Source: Arenibacter algicola
Lineage (GTDB): Bacteria; Bacteroidota; Bacteroidia; Flavobacteriales; Flavobacteriaceae
NCBI RefSeq assembly: GCF_000733925.1
Contig: NZ_JPOO01000003.1
Location: 186,001-250,000, forward strand
Length of the DNA stretch: 64,000 nt
Reading direction: 5' to 3'
A model generated the notes under the pieces. That model was not told where the DNA came from. It did no database searches and saw only the letters and a list, made by a program, of their open reading frames with translations. The first letter of the stretch is position 1, and every line of letters starts with the position of its first letter. Below are positions 52,054 through 61,915 of this stretch, in pieces. Position numbers and translations under genes: made by a program.

Positions 52054-53010
52054 ATGAAGGTTATAAAGAATGTTTTAATGATTTTGGGAGTTTTTTTCGT
52101 AGGAAGCACCTTAATATTTGCTGTGCAAAATCAGTATAGTGAAACTGCTATGTTGGTCGAGGAGTCGCAGCCCAAAGCAAATGATGGAGAGGAAACGGGA
52201 TATCGTATAACGGCAATTGAGATACCCGAAGATTTAAATTTCGCCGGGGAACCCGTCCCTTTTGAGGATCCTGAGATTATGGAGCGTGTAGACCGTGAGT
52301 TTCTAGTAAACACCTACTGGCAGTCCAACGCCCTTTTACTTATGAAAAGAGCCAATAAATTCTTCCCAATTATAGAGCCTATCCTGGCGAAAAATGGAAT
52401 TCCGGACGACTTTAAATATTTGGCCTTGGCAGAAAGTGGGCTTCAAAACGTGGTTTCTCCTGCTGGGGCCACAGGTTTTTGGCAGATAATGAGTGCCACA
52501 GGAAAAGAATACGGCCTGGAAATTAACGGCAATGTAGACGAAAGGTATCACGTTGAAAAATCTACCGAAGTAGCCTGTAGATACCTAAAGAGATCCAAAG
52601 ATAAATTTGGCAGTTGGACCTTGGCTGCAGCGGCATACAATGCCGGGGCAGGAGGTATCCAAAAGTATATGGGAATACAGAAAGCGGATGGCTACTATGA
52701 TCTTCTCTTAGGCGAAGAAACAGGTCGCTATGTATTTAGAATATTGGCCATTAAGGAAATATTATCCAATCCTGAGAAATACGGATTTCATATTGAAAAA
52801 GAGGATATGTATACCGCCGTTCCAACTTTTAATGTTGAAATAAATGAACCGGTGAGCAATTTTGCCGATTTTGCGAACCAGTATGAGATCAACTACAAAA
52901 TATTAAAGAGACATAACCCTTGGTTAAGAGAGCCACATTTAAATAATTCTTCCAGAAAGACATATACTATAGAAATCCCAAATAAGGGATACTACAAGAT
53001 TTCCAAATAA
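52054..53010 (+). CDS. lytic transglycosylase domain protein (MltD/Slt-like)
   Basis: A 318-residue exported enzyme that cleaves the glycan strands of peptidoglycan to give 1,6-anhydro ends. Signal-anchor at residues 7-24. The SLT domain (about 100-225) has the catalytic Glu127 in ALAESGLQ, then SPAGATGFWQIM and AAAYNAGAGGIQKY. A C-terminal segment (about 275-318) with ISNFADFANQYEINYKILKRHNPWL-like spacing resembles a degenerate LysM. The stop overlaps the ATG of the cardiolipin synthase gene (TAATG). Confidence 0.88.
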   Translation: MKVIKNVLMILGVFFVGSTLIFAVQNQYSETAMLVEESQPKANDGEETGYRITAIEIPEDLNFAGEPVPFEDPEIMERVDREFLVNTYWQSNALLLMKRANKFFPIIEPILAKNGIPDDFKYLALAESGLQNVVSPAGATGFWQIMSATGKEYGLEINGNVDERYHVEKSTEVACRYLKRSKDKFGSWTLAAAAYNAGAGGIQKYMGIQKADGYYDLLLGEETGRYVFRILAIKEILSNPEKYGFHIEKEDMYTAVPTFNVEINEPVSNFADFANQYEINYKILKRHNPWLREPHLNNSSRKTYTIEIPNKGYYKISK

Positions 53011-54473
53011 TGGTTTCTTTCCTAAAAGATAATATTTGGCCAGTACTTTTAGGAATTAATTATTTATTGGTAATCATATTTTCGGTCTTGATCGTTCTTA
53101 AAAATAGGAATCCGATCAAGACCTTGTCTTATATCTTTGTTTTGGCAACATTGCCCTTTATTGGGTTGTTGGTCTATTATCTTTTTGGCCAGGATTATAG
53201 AAAGGACAAGATTTTTGAAAAAAAATATGTCGATGATAATGAACGGTTAAAAAAATGGCGCAATAGCTTCAGTCTTGACCGCTCTGAAAGGGAAGACTTA
53301 AAGGAGTTTCTAGGGGAAGGTATTTTTAAGATATACCGATTAATGCGCAATAACGAAAGAGCTGTGCTCACCTTCGACAATGAGGTTGATATTTTGATAA
53401 ATGGAGAGGAAAAGTTTAAATATCTTAGGGAAGATCTAGAAAGTGCCAAACACCACATCCATCTGGAGTATTTTGTTTTGTTCGATAAGGGTTTGGGAAG
53501 TGAAATTATTGAAATTCTGTGTAAAAAGGCTCAGGAAGGAATTAGTGTAAGGCTTATTTATGATGACGTAGGAAGTGATATTTCCAATACCTACAAAAGG
53601 AAACTTTCAGATAGCGGAGTGAAGCATTTTCCATTCATGCCTGTTTTATTCTCCAACTCTACCAGTAAACTTAATTACAGGGACCATAGGAAAATAGTGG
53701 TCATAGACGGCAATATTGGATACGTAGGGGGTATTAATTTGGATCAGAAATACGACAACAGCTTTGATAATGAAAGATACTGGAGAGATACGCATTTGCG
53801 TATAAGGGGAGGAGCCGTAGGTGCCCTTCAATCCTCTTTTGTTTTAAGTTGGAATTTTGCGGCCAAGGACACGATGGAAATCGATAAAATTCTTCTCCCT
53901 GAACAGAAGCCTGCTCCCCAAAAGCCCGTAGCGGTACAAATTGCGGCAAGTGGTCCGGATAGTGATTGGGCCAATATAATGGAAGCCATGTTCTGCGCCA
54001 TCAATTCGGCACATGAAAGTATATTGATCACCACGCCATATTTTATGCCCAATACCGCAATTCTAACGGCCTTGACCACGGCGGCGAGAAGTGGGGTAGA
54101 GGTGAAAATTATAGTACCTTACGAATCGGATTCAACAGTGGCGCAATATGCCACCGATTCCTACATTGAGGAATGTCTACATTCCGGAATTTCCATACAT
54201 CGCTACAAAAAAGGATTTATACATGCCAAGACCCTGGTAATAGACGATATGTTCTCCAGTATCGGAACAGCCAATATGGACTACCGGAGTTTCTCCATGA
54301 ATTTTGAAATAAACGCCTTGTTATATAATAAGGATATAAACCAACAAATGCGAAAGCAATTTCATTTAGACCTTCAGGACTGCGAAGAAGTTACCCTGGA
54401 ACGCTGGGAAAACAGAAATATAGTTAGAAGGCTAAAGGAGTCCTTTAGCCGACTTTTTGCTCCCTTGCTCTAG
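53010..54473 (+). CDS. cls: cardiolipin synthase
   Basis: A 487-residue membrane enzyme that makes cardiolipin from two phosphatidylglycerols. Two N-terminal transmembrane helices (about 10-30 and 40-60) precede two phospholipase-D HKD sites: HRKIVVIDG with His226, and HAKTLVIDD with His405. The length fits bacterial ClsA. Translational coupling with the lytic transglycosylase suggests envelope-linked expression. Confidence 0.92.
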   Translation: MVSFLKDNIWPVLLGINYLLVIIFSVLIVLKNRNPIKTLSYIFVLATLPFIGLLVYYLFGQDYRKDKIFEKKYVDDNERLKKWRNSFSLDRSEREDLKEFLGEGIFKIYRLMRNNERAVLTFDNEVDILINGEEKFKYLREDLESAKHHIHLEYFVLFDKGLGSEIIEILCKKAQEGISVRLIYDDVGSDISNTYKRKLSDSGVKHFPFMPVLFSNSTSKLNYRDHRKIVVIDGNIGYVGGINLDQKYDNSFDNERYWRDTHLRIRGGAVGALQSSFVLSWNFAAKDTMEIDKILLPEQKPAPQKPVAVQIAASGPDSDWANIMEAMFCAINSAHESILITTPYFMPNTAILTALTTAARSGVEVKIIVPYESDSTVAQYATDSYIEECLHSGISIHRYKKGFIHAKTLVIDDMFSSIGTANMDYRSFSMNFEINALLYNKDINQQMRKQFHLDLQDCEEVTLERWENRNIVRRLKESFSRLFAPLL

Positions 54474-54519
54474 TTGTCCTTAATTAGGGAAGGACCAAAA
54501 CAAGAAAATGGGACGTTAG

Positions 54520-55035
54520 CTAGATTTTTTTCAATTGTTGCTGCATCATCTTGATCTGTTCCGCAAGCATATTTTGTTTGTCCAGCTTTTTAGCTTCATT
54601 CAATAGGGTAGTAGCTTCCCTTTTTCTGCGTTTTTGCATAGCAATACCTGCAAGGCTCAATTTGGCCATTGCCACATCATAATCCATATTTAGGCCAAAT
54701 TTTAATGCTTTTTTAAAATATTTTTCGGCCTGGGTAAGGTTGGTCTGTGAAAAAATAATGCCATTTAGGTAATTATAGTAGCCATTTTGCTTTTTGGTGA
54801 GGGCAGCCTCCGGATTTTTAATTTTATCGAGCCATTTTTTTGTGCCGGCCAAATCTTGCTTCCTCATTCTTAAAAATGCCAATAAAATAATTTCATTCCT
54901 AAAATATAGAAATACAAAAATAGAGGAAAGAAGAAGCAACGAAATGCCATTACCAATATTACCTTCTACAAATTGAAATACCGCATAAGCTATTATTAGC
55001 GCAGCTATAACTAGTTTTAAATTTTTATTGAACAT
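54520..55035 (-). CDS. membrane-anchored TPR-like small protein
   Basis: A 171-residue protein with two N-terminal transmembrane helices (about 7-22 and 31-53) and a cytoplasmic TPR-like helical tail (KYFKKALKFGLNMDYDVAMAKLSLAGIAMQKRRKREATTLLNEAKKL). Family not named with confidence. It follows the DUF6263-like gene by 1 nt on the minus strand and is very likely cotranscribed. Confidence 0.7.
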   Translation of the reverse strand: MFNKNLKLVIAALIIAYAVFQFVEGNIGNGISLLLLSSIFVFLYFRNEIILLAFLRMRKQDLAGTKKWLDKIKNPEAALTKKQNGYYNYLNGIIFSQTNLTQAEKYFKKALKFGLNMDYDVAMAKLSLAGIAMQKRRKREATTLLNEAKKLDKQNMLAEQIKMMQQQLKKI

Positions 55036-55036
55036 A

Positions 55037-55921
55037 TTACTTATTGATTAATTGGTACGTTATTTTAGATTTAATAGTGGTCGGTATTTCTTGCCCGCCC
55101 ATTTGTTTCATTGTGGATACCCCAGTACTTAAGCCCTCTACCAGCATATGTTTAATAAAACCGGTATTGGTATCTGCTGTCAATGTTGTGGTTTGTGTAC
55201 CACTAAGTTTCATTACTGTATTGGCATCCGTAACATCCATCAACACCTTAGCTTTGCCACTAATCTTGGCCTTATTTTCTTCAATACTCTTAAGAGTCCA
55301 CACATTGGTCGTCTTTAATTTTCCATTATAGACATTCTCCCATTTATCGTTTTCATTAACTTTCTTGTCTGGATAAATGAAGGTCATTTGCTTATAACTA
55401 TTGGACAAGGCTTCAGAGCCAAACTCATTTTCCAAGGATTTTTTCATCATATTGATAGAGAATTCATCTTCCAGTCCTGAAGCCCTAGCCATTTTGGAAA
55501 CTAGACTATCGCCCCCTTGAACTTTTAGAATATTCCCATTCTTTGCCAAAACCATTTTCACCGGATTGTTCAATATAGTATTGAATACTTTGGATTGCAT
55601 ATCCTCATCATTAACCTCCTTGGCCTTGACATTCATTAATTCCCCTTGGATACTCGAGGTCATTTTCAGGTTCAAGTCCTTAAATGTCAATGCAACCTCA
55701 TAACCATTACTCAGCTCCCCGAGCACTTTAAATTCCAATATTCCATCAATATGGTTCGTTATTTCATGGGTAGCACCGTCCAATTCCTGGGTTATAATCT
55801 GCTCGGCATCCTGCTTTACCTTAAAAACATCTCCCTTTTTTAATTGATATTGCAATGTGGTTTGTCCGTAAACACCCATATTGCATAGGATGCAAACCAT
55901 TAAAAAAATAAAGCGCTTCAT
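55037..55921 (-). CDS. DUF6263-like secreted protein
   Basis: A 294-residue exported protein with signal peptide (CILCNMGVYGQT). The pattern is a beta-rich START/LolA-like fold: LQYQLKKGDVFKVKQDAEQIITQEL, GYEVALTFKDLNLKMTSSIQ, TTTLTADTNTGFIKHMLVEGL. It matches the Bacteroidota DUF6263 type as I recognise it; no function is known. First gene of a two-gene unit. Confidence 0.7.
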   Translation of the reverse strand: MKRFIFLMVCILCNMGVYGQTTLQYQLKKGDVFKVKQDAEQIITQELDGATHEITNHIDGILEFKVLGELSNGYEVALTFKDLNLKMTSSIQGELMNVKAKEVNDEDMQSKVFNTILNNPVKMVLAKNGNILKVQGGDSLVSKMARASGLEDEFSINMMKKSLENEFGSEALSNSYKQMTFIYPDKKVNENDKWENVYNGKLKTTNVWTLKSIEENKAKISGKAKVLMDVTDANTVMKLSGTQTTTLTADTNTGFIKHMLVEGLSTGVSTMKQMGGQEIPTTIKSKITYQLINK

Positions 55922-56017
55922 GTTAAATTATCATACTGGTTAAGCCGTTGCAAAAGTAGTAAAATCCAGTGGGCCTTATAGGGGGCAATAACAAAAAAAA
56001 TATTTTTTTAATTAGAT

Positions 56018-56047
56018 TTGCCAATGCAAAAACTCTTTGTATATTTG
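56018..56047 (+). promoter_or_regulatory. consensus promoter of the L34 gene
   Basis: TTG at 56018-56020, a 19-nt spacer, then TATATTTG at 56040-56047: a perfect Bacteroidetes consensus promoter, 80 nt upstream of the rpmH ATG. Confidence 0.8.
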
Positions 56048-56126
56048 CAGCCGGATTTTGCTGTCGATGAAGCAAAATTAAAGATTGTCAAAAAGAAATT
56101 TAAGCATACTATAAAAATACGCTACG

Positions 56127-56288
56127 ATGAGCAAAAGAACATTTCAACCATCAAAAAGAAAGAGAAAAAACAAACATGGTTTTAGGGAACGTATGGCTAC
56201 TGCCAATGGTAGGAAAGTTCTTGCTAGAAGAAGAGCTAAAGGAAGGAAAAAATTATCTGTATCCTCGGAGCTGAAGCACAAAAAATAA
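56127..56288 (+). CDS. rpmH: 50S ribosomal protein L34
   Basis: A 53-residue ribosomal protein of the large subunit: MSKRTFQPSKRKRKNKHGFR, then MATANGRKVLARRRAKGRKK, the universally conserved L34 sequence. It is followed by SVSSELKHKK, a short tail. It has its own consensus promoter and terminator. No rnpA or yidC gene follows, unlike the order in many bacteria. Confidence 0.97.
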   Translation: MSKRTFQPSKRKRKNKHGFRERMATANGRKVLARRRAKGRKKLSVSSELKHKK

Positions 56289-56314
56289 TGATAGAATTGT
56301 TTTTTTAAAATAAC

Positions 56315-56350
56315 AAGGTGTTACTTTTTCCGAAGTAGCACCTTTTTTTT
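56315..56350 (+). terminator. hairpin terminator after L34
   Basis: AAGGTG pairs with CACCTT and extends by TACTT/AAGTA around one T-G pair, giving about 12 bp with a TTTCC loop; followed by T-run. Confidence 0.85.
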
Positions 56351-56389
56351 GTCCAATTCCCTTTTTCATATATATAAATAACTAGTAAA

Positions 56390-59242
56390 ATGCCCAAAAG
56401 AAAAGATTTAAACACTATTTTAATTATTGGTTCTGGACCCATCGTTATTGGTCAAGCGTGTGAATTTGATTATTCAGGTACACAGGCATTGAGATCTTTA
56501 AGAGAAGATGGTATAGAAACAATCCTCATTAACAGTAACCCAGCAACTATCATGACGGACCCAACCATGGCCGATCATGTATACTTGAAACCATTGACCA
56601 CAAAATCCATTAGGGAGATTTTGGAAAAACATCCCAATATAGATGCGGTCTTACCTACTATGGGTGGTCAAACAGCATTGAATCTTTGTATAGAAGCGGA
56701 CACTAAAGGAATTTGGGAAGATTACGGAGTAAAGATCATAGGTGTAGATATAGACGCCATCAATATTACGGAAGACAGGGAGAAATTCCGTGAGCTAATG
56801 CTCAAAATTGGTATTGGCATGGCACCCCAGGCAACCGCTACTTCCTTTCTAAAAGGAAAGGAAATTGCCCAAGAATTTGGATTTCCATTGGTAATCAGGG
56901 CTTCCTATACCCTTGGGGGTGCAGGAGCTTCCATAGTCTACAAACCAGAGGATTTCGACGAACTTCTTAGTCTTGGATTGGAAGTTTCCCCAATTCACGA
57001 GGTAATGATCGACAAAGCCTTAATGGGGTGGAAAGAATATGAACTGGAGTTACTTAGGGATAAAAATGATAATGTAGTTATTATCTGTACCATTGAAAAT
57101 ATGGATCCCATGGGTATCCATACCGGAGATTCCATTACGGTAGCCCCGGCTATGACACTGTCTGACACAACCTTCCAGAGAATGCGTGATATGGCAATTC
57201 ATATGATGCGCAGTATCGGGGATTTCGCAGGTGGATGTAATGTTCAGTTTGCCGTTAGCCCTGATGAAAAGGAAGACATTATTGCCATCGAGATCAATCC
57301 TAGGGTTTCCAGATCCTCAGCATTGGCATCAAAAGCTACTGGGTATCCTATTGCCAAGATAGCCGCGAAACTGGCTATAGGGTATAATTTAAATGAGTTG
57401 AGCAATCAGATTACAAAATCTACCTCCGCCTTATTTGAACCTACCTTGGATTATGTAATCGTAAAGATACCACGATGGAATTTTGATAAATTTGAGGGCT
57501 CGGATAGAACTTTGGGACTCCAGATGAAATCGGTAGGAGAGGTTATGGGTATTGGCCGTTCTTTTCAAGAGGCCCTGCACAAGGCCACCCAGTCTTTGGA
57601 AATTAAGAGGAACGGACTTGGAGCTGACGGTAAGGGATATACCAATTATGATGAAATTATAAGCAAACTCACCATCCCTAGTTGGGACCGTGTTTTTGTG
57701 ATTTATGATGCTATTCAATTAGGGATTCCGTTGAGTAGGATCCATGAAATCACTAAAATAGACATGTGGTTTTTAAAGCAATACGAAGAGCTGTACCAAC
57801 TGGAAAAAGAAATTTCCAACTTCAACGTGGAAACACTTTCCAAGGACCTACTTTTGGAAGCCAAGCAAAAAGGATTTGCCGACAGGCAGATTGCCCATAT
57901 GCTGGATTGTTATGAGAGTGAAGTTTATAATAAACGTGTTGCCCTCAACATTAATAGGATTTACAAACTGGTCGATACCTGTGCCGCCGAGTTCAAGGCT
58001 ATGACCCCTTACTATTATTCTACTTTTGAGGCGGAAATAGAAACTCCGGACGGGAAGAAATATGTAGAGAACGACAGTATTGTAACCGACAAGAAAAAAA
58101 TTGTAGTCCTAGGTTCAGGACCCAACCGAATTGGACAGGGTATAGAGTTTGATTACTGCTGTGTACATGGCGTATTGGCCGCATCGGAATGTGGTTACGA
58201 GACCATCATGATAAACTGTAATCCCGAAACGGTTTCCACGGATTTCGATATTTCAGATAAACTTTATTTTGAGCCTGTATTCTGGGAACATATCTACGAT
58301 ATAATTAGACATGAAAAACCAGAGGGCGTTATTGTTCAACTTGGAGGCCAAACAGCCCTTAAGTTGGCAGAGAAACTGGATAAATACGGTATCAAAATAA
58401 TTGGGACCAGTTTCAAAGCATTGGATCTGGCGGAGGATAGAGGAAGTTTTTCCAATTTATTGGCCGAGAACAATATTCCATTCCCTCAGTTTGGTGTGGC
58501 CGAAACGGCCGATGAAGCCTTGGCTCTTTCAGACGAATTGGACTTTCCACTACTGGTTAGACCATCTTACGTTTTGGGTGGACAGGGAATGAAGATTGTC
58601 ATCAACAAGGAAGAACTGGAGGAACATGTGGTAGATCTTCTGAGAAAAATACCTAATAACAAATTGTTATTGGACCATTATTTGGATGGCGCCATTGAGG
58701 CAGAGGCAGATGCCATTTGTGATGGGGAAGATGTTTACATCATCGGAATTATGGAGCATATAGAGCCATGTGGAATTCACTCCGGGGATTCCAACGCTAC
58801 CTTACCCCCCTTTAATTTGGGCGAATTTGTCATGCAGCAAATAAAGGACCATACCAAGAAAATTGCCTTGGCCCTTAATACTGTGGGACTTATAAATATT
58901 CAGTTCGCCATAAAGGATGATATTGTATACATCATAGAGGCCAACCCTAGGGCGTCCAGAACGGTACCCTTTATTGCAAAGGCTTACAAGGAGCCATATG
59001 TAAACTATGCAACCAAGGTAATGTTGGGAGAGAAAAAGGTAAAGGACTTTAATTTTAATCCGCAATTGGAGGGCTATGCCATAAAGCAACCGGTATTTTC
59101 CTTTAATAAATTCCCTAACGTAAATAAGAATTTAGGACCTGAAATGAAGAGTACCGGGGAGAGCATTTTGTTTATAGACAGTCTTAAGGACGACGAATTC
59201 TACAACCTGTATTCTAGGCGTAAGATGTACTTGAGCAAGTAG
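56390..59242 (+). CDS. carB: carbamoyl-phosphate synthase large subunit, lacking the MGS regulatory domain
   Basis: The large subunit that makes carbamoyl phosphate for arginine and pyrimidines from bicarbonate, ATP and ammonia channelled from CarA. At 950 residues it has both ATP-grasp halves (GSGPIVIGQACEFDYSGTQA... and GSGPNRIGQGIEFDYCCVHG...) with Mg/ATP loops EINPRVSRSSALAS and EANPRASRTVPFIAK, and the middle oligomerisation region. It stops right after GPEMKSTGES, where the E. coli enzyme (1073 residues) has the C-terminal MGS domain that binds UMP, IMP and ornithine. carA is not adjacent. Confidence 0.94.
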   Translation: MPKRKDLNTILIIGSGPIVIGQACEFDYSGTQALRSLREDGIETILINSNPATIMTDPTMADHVYLKPLTTKSIREILEKHPNIDAVLPTMGGQTALNLCIEADTKGIWEDYGVKIIGVDIDAINITEDREKFRELMLKIGIGMAPQATATSFLKGKEIAQEFGFPLVIRASYTLGGAGASIVYKPEDFDELLSLGLEVSPIHEVMIDKALMGWKEYELELLRDKNDNVVIICTIENMDPMGIHTGDSITVAPAMTLSDTTFQRMRDMAIHMMRSIGDFAGGCNVQFAVSPDEKEDIIAIEINPRVSRSSALASKATGYPIAKIAAKLAIGYNLNELSNQITKSTSALFEPTLDYVIVKIPRWNFDKFEGSDRTLGLQMKSVGEVMGIGRSFQEALHKATQSLEIKRNGLGADGKGYTNYDEIISKLTIPSWDRVFVIYDAIQLGIPLSRIHEITKIDMWFLKQYEELYQLEKEISNFNVETLSKDLLLEAKQKGFADRQIAHMLDCYESEVYNKRVALNINRIYKLVDTCAAEFKAMTPYYYSTFEAEIETPDGKKYVENDSIVTDKKKIVVLGSGPNRIGQGIEFDYCCVHGVLAASECGYETIMINCNPETVSTDFDISDKLYFEPVFWEHIYDIIRHEKPEGVIVQLGGQTALKLAEKLDKYGIKIIGTSFKALDLAEDRGSFSNLLAENNIPFPQFGVAETADEALALSDELDFPLLVRPSYVLGGQGMKIVINKEELEEHVVDLLRKIPNNKLLLDHYLDGAIEAEADAICDGEDVYIIGIMEHIEPCGIHSGDSNATLPPFNLGEFVMQQIKDHTKKIALALNTVGLINIQFAIKDDIVYIIEANPRASRTVPFIAKAYKEPYVNYATKVMLGEKKVKDFNFNPQLEGYAIKQPVFSFNKFPNVNKNLGPEMKSTGESILFIDSLKDDEFYNLYSRRKMYLSK

Positions 59243-59288
59243 TTCCATGATATATGGAAATTGGAAGATATTCACTTTCAAATAAATA

Positions 59289-59328
59289 AAGAACTCCTTT
59301 TTCTATTAGGTTAGAAAAAGGAGTTCTT
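59289..59328 (+). terminator. hairpin terminator after carB
   Basis: A 16-bp stem AAGAACTCCTTTTTCT/AGAAAAAGGAGTTCTT around an 8-nt loop, followed by TT. Very long and perfect, with a weak T-run. Confidence 0.85.
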
Positions 59329-59479
59329 TTATGATAGACAAAGGTCCTGTTAAACATTCTGTTATGCCCCCCAAAACCAAATTGGGCAAACGCCCTGCGT
59401 CCAGATAACCTATCCTACGGAACGTGAGTTCGACATAAAAATACGAGCAAGACATTGATTACGTGTAAATTAAAAAAAT

Positions 59480-59565
59480 GTTACAGGCTCCTTGAGCCTG
59501 CCTTGTCGTCAGACAGGCCTGCCCGGCTGCAGACAGGCGGAAGCGAGAGGTTATTGAACTGTAAC
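59480..59565. repeat. REP/MITE-like element with terminal inverted repeats
   Basis: Ends GTTACAG (59480-59486) and CTGTAAC (59559-59565) are perfect inverted repeats. Inside is the hairpin CAGGCTC-CTT-GAGCCTG and two more hairpins around the repeated CAGACAGGC. GC content is clearly higher than in flanks. No transposase. Confidence 0.65.
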
Positions 59566-59662
59566 GCTTTTAAAATGAGGTCTCGACTCCGCTCGACCGG
59601 ACCAGTATTATATAAACAACTGATTTTAATATAAATATATCGAATTCACGTTACATCATTAT

Positions 59663-61513
59663 TTATTCAGTAGCTCTTTTAAAGGATTCCACACCTCCAA
59701 CAACGGGTAAGGTTAAAGTAGTTACATCCAGATCAACCGATAATTCTGTTCCAGGATCGGGCAAAAGCGTGAATTCCCGATCACTTGAGAAAATCATAAG
59801 TGCAATTTGTTGGCCTTTGGGTATAATCTGATCGTCCGGCATCAAATCGAAAGTTAGATTGTAGAACTTTCCAGGAACCAAAGGCTCACTGTGGGTAATG
59901 GAACTATAGTTTTGAGGGTCTGCCCAACCACGGGTTATAATATTATCTGTTATTTTTACATTCTTACCATCATTCCAAGGCAATGAAACCAACCAAACCG
60001 ATAAATTGGCTGCAGCCTTGTTGCTCGCTACAGCAATACTGATTTTGGAGGTACCTGATAGGTGAATATCCTTGGTAAGGGTCGGTGTAACATAAAGCAG
60101 GCGATGATTGGTGTTCTCTGCCTTGGCCAAAGTTTCTCCTGAAAAGGAAAAATTATCGACAAGGGTTTCCACCCCTTGAGCGGGCATCTTTTCAGTACTT
60201 AATCCACCTTTCTCCGGTGCGCCTCCTTCCAGATATAAAGTTACATCTGCTGCTTCGGGATTTGGATAATCTTTATAAGGTGTTGGATTTAGTTTGTCAT
60301 CATTCTCTCGAACAATCCAGGCCTTGGCATCTTCTTCCACACCCTTTTCAATACCATGTAGATATCGGGTGAACCACCTGTTCATCATTGCTAGCGGAGG
60401 TTCTCCTCCATGTCCGTTCTGGTGATAATATATTTGGGTAGGCAAGCCTTTGTCCTTGGCAGCCTTATAAATCCTATAGCTATGCTCTGGCATTACGTTC
60501 CAATCATTAAATCCGTGTGCCATCAATAAAGCAGCCTTCATGGGGGCCATTTCGTTTAAATAATCACGGCCGGCCCAGAAATCGTTGTAATCACCAGTAA
60601 TCCTATCCATACCGTTTTTCATTTCGGTATCTCTAACAACCTTATTATTATGAGCTCGTTTAGTCTCGTCCCCGCTATGTATAAAGTCGTAAAGTACATC
60701 TATATCTTCCCCTAAATACCCTCCTGGAGAGCGTACAAGGCCATTGGACCTATAGTAGTGATAATAGGAAGTATTGGGAGCGATGGGGATTATAGCCTCC
60801 AATCCCTTAACTCCCGTGGTGGCGGCCGCCAAAGGTATTGTACCATTATAGGAAGTCCCGGTCATACCCACTTTGCCTGTAGACCAATAGGCCTTTACTT
60901 TTTCTTTACCATATGGCTCCGAATACCCCTTTGTCCTACCACATAACCAATCTATAACCGCTTTTGGGGCCAAGGACTCATTGTCCCCACCTACGGTAGG
61001 AGAACCTTGGGATAGGCCTGTGCCAGGGGAGGAGGAGTGTACCACAATATAACCACGGGGTACCCAGGTCTGAATATGTGAGTTGGAAATATAGGGTCTT
61101 TCACCAGTCCTGACTACCTCGGGGTGCAAACGCTCTTTAGGACTTTCCCCTAATTCATGGCGTACATCCCAAAACATCTCATTCAAATTGGAGGCCACAC
61201 CGGCAAAATAAGGACTACTAATGTAAATAACCGGTAATTTAAGTCCTTCTGTTTCAGTTTGGCCAGGTCTAGTGACCGAGACGTGCATTCTGTCTTTCTT
61301 GCCATCCCCGTCGGTATCAAACTCTGTTTCAACCCAAAGGTCATGCGTTATCCATGTAGATTCGTCACTAAACCCAGGTACGACCTGGGCTTCACCGTTC
61401 TCAAAAATTGGAACGGATTTCTTTTCCAATAAGGTTTCACTTTTCTGGGCGCTAACTATGGTAAGTACTCCAAATACAAATGTGATTAAAAGTGCAATTT
61501 TGTTTTTTATCAT
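59663..61513 (-). CDS. S15-family X-prolyl dipeptidyl-peptidase-like
   Basis: A 616-residue exported hydrolase of the CocE/PepX family (signal peptide ending near SAQ, residue 23). Catalytic Ser221 in GTSYNG, Asp337 in HGFNDWNV and His368 in NGHGGEP complete the triad. The C-terminal jelly-roll domain follows (about 430-610). Such enzymes release X-Pro dipeptides or hydrolyse esters; the peptide activity is inferred from the annotated group. Isolated gene. Confidence 0.86.
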   Translation of the reverse strand: MIKNKIALLITFVFGVLTIVSAQKSETLLEKKSVPIFENGEAQVVPGFSDESTWITHDLWVETEFDTDGDGKKDRMHVSVTRPGQTETEGLKLPVIYISSPYFAGVASNLNEMFWDVRHELGESPKERLHPEVVRTGERPYISNSHIQTWVPRGYIVVHSSSPGTGLSQGSPTVGGDNESLAPKAVIDWLCGRTKGYSEPYGKEKVKAYWSTGKVGMTGTSYNGTIPLAAATTGVKGLEAIIPIAPNTSYYHYYRSNGLVRSPGGYLGEDIDVLYDFIHSGDETKRAHNNKVVRDTEMKNGMDRITGDYNDFWAGRDYLNEMAPMKAALLMAHGFNDWNVMPEHSYRIYKAAKDKGLPTQIYYHQNGHGGEPPLAMMNRWFTRYLHGIEKGVEEDAKAWIVRENDDKLNPTPYKDYPNPEAADVTLYLEGGAPEKGGLSTEKMPAQGVETLVDNFSFSGETLAKAENTNHRLLYVTPTLTKDIHLSGTSKISIAVASNKAAANLSVWLVSLPWNDGKNVKITDNIITRGWADPQNYSSITHSEPLVPGKFYNLTFDLMPDDQIIPKGQQIALMIFSSDREFTLLPDPGTELSVDLDVTTLTLPVVGGVESFKRATE

Positions 61514-61915
61514 AATGGACTTTAAATTAATATATAGGATTTAGGTTTATATTATCAAGAAGGTCAGGATGTTGATTCAAGACCAATTCAAGGTTAAACA
61601 CAAAATTGGTTCCAATACATGTTTTTGGGAAGGTAATTGATTGTACGCATCAATCCCTATATCATATAAGGGGCTGGATAGATAAGTGCCTAGATTCAAA
61701 GAAACTGGTAATTTGATTGGAATGGAATTTCTAAAATTCATATAGACGGGAAATAAATAGCAATTATATGTGGCGAAAATATTCAAAAATTGTGCCACAA
61801 GGTTTCCAATAAGTTAGCAAATCTATATGGTTTTTCATTTCCTATAGATTCAATAAGTAGTCTAAAATTTTAATGAAAGGTCAGGTAGAATGTATTTCAA
61901 TCCGCTATAACAAGA
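61514..61915. other. 402-nt region without recognised gene
   Basis: AT-rich. A 73-codon minus-strand frame (61577-61798) has no similarity or signal and is likely chance. It would carry the promoter of the minus-strand S15 gene. Confidence 0.5.

Larger units (their letters stand above)
59243..59662. other. 420-nt spacer with terminator and a hairpin-rich repeat
   Basis: No gene is supported. Contents: the carB terminator (59289-59328), an 86-nt element with terminal inverted repeats (59480-59565), and a TCTCGACTCCGCTCGACC tract that resembles common short repeats in Flavobacteria (59581-59598). The AT-rich rest precedes the S15 peptidase stop. Confidence 0.7.

Noticed and set aside
54476..54495. 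Hairpin GTCCTT/AAGGAC after cls
   Set aside because: Only 6 bp and no T-run on either strand, so not called a terminator.
61577..61798. 73-codon minus-strand frame
   Set aside because: No similarity, signal or ribosome-site support; AT-rich chance frame.
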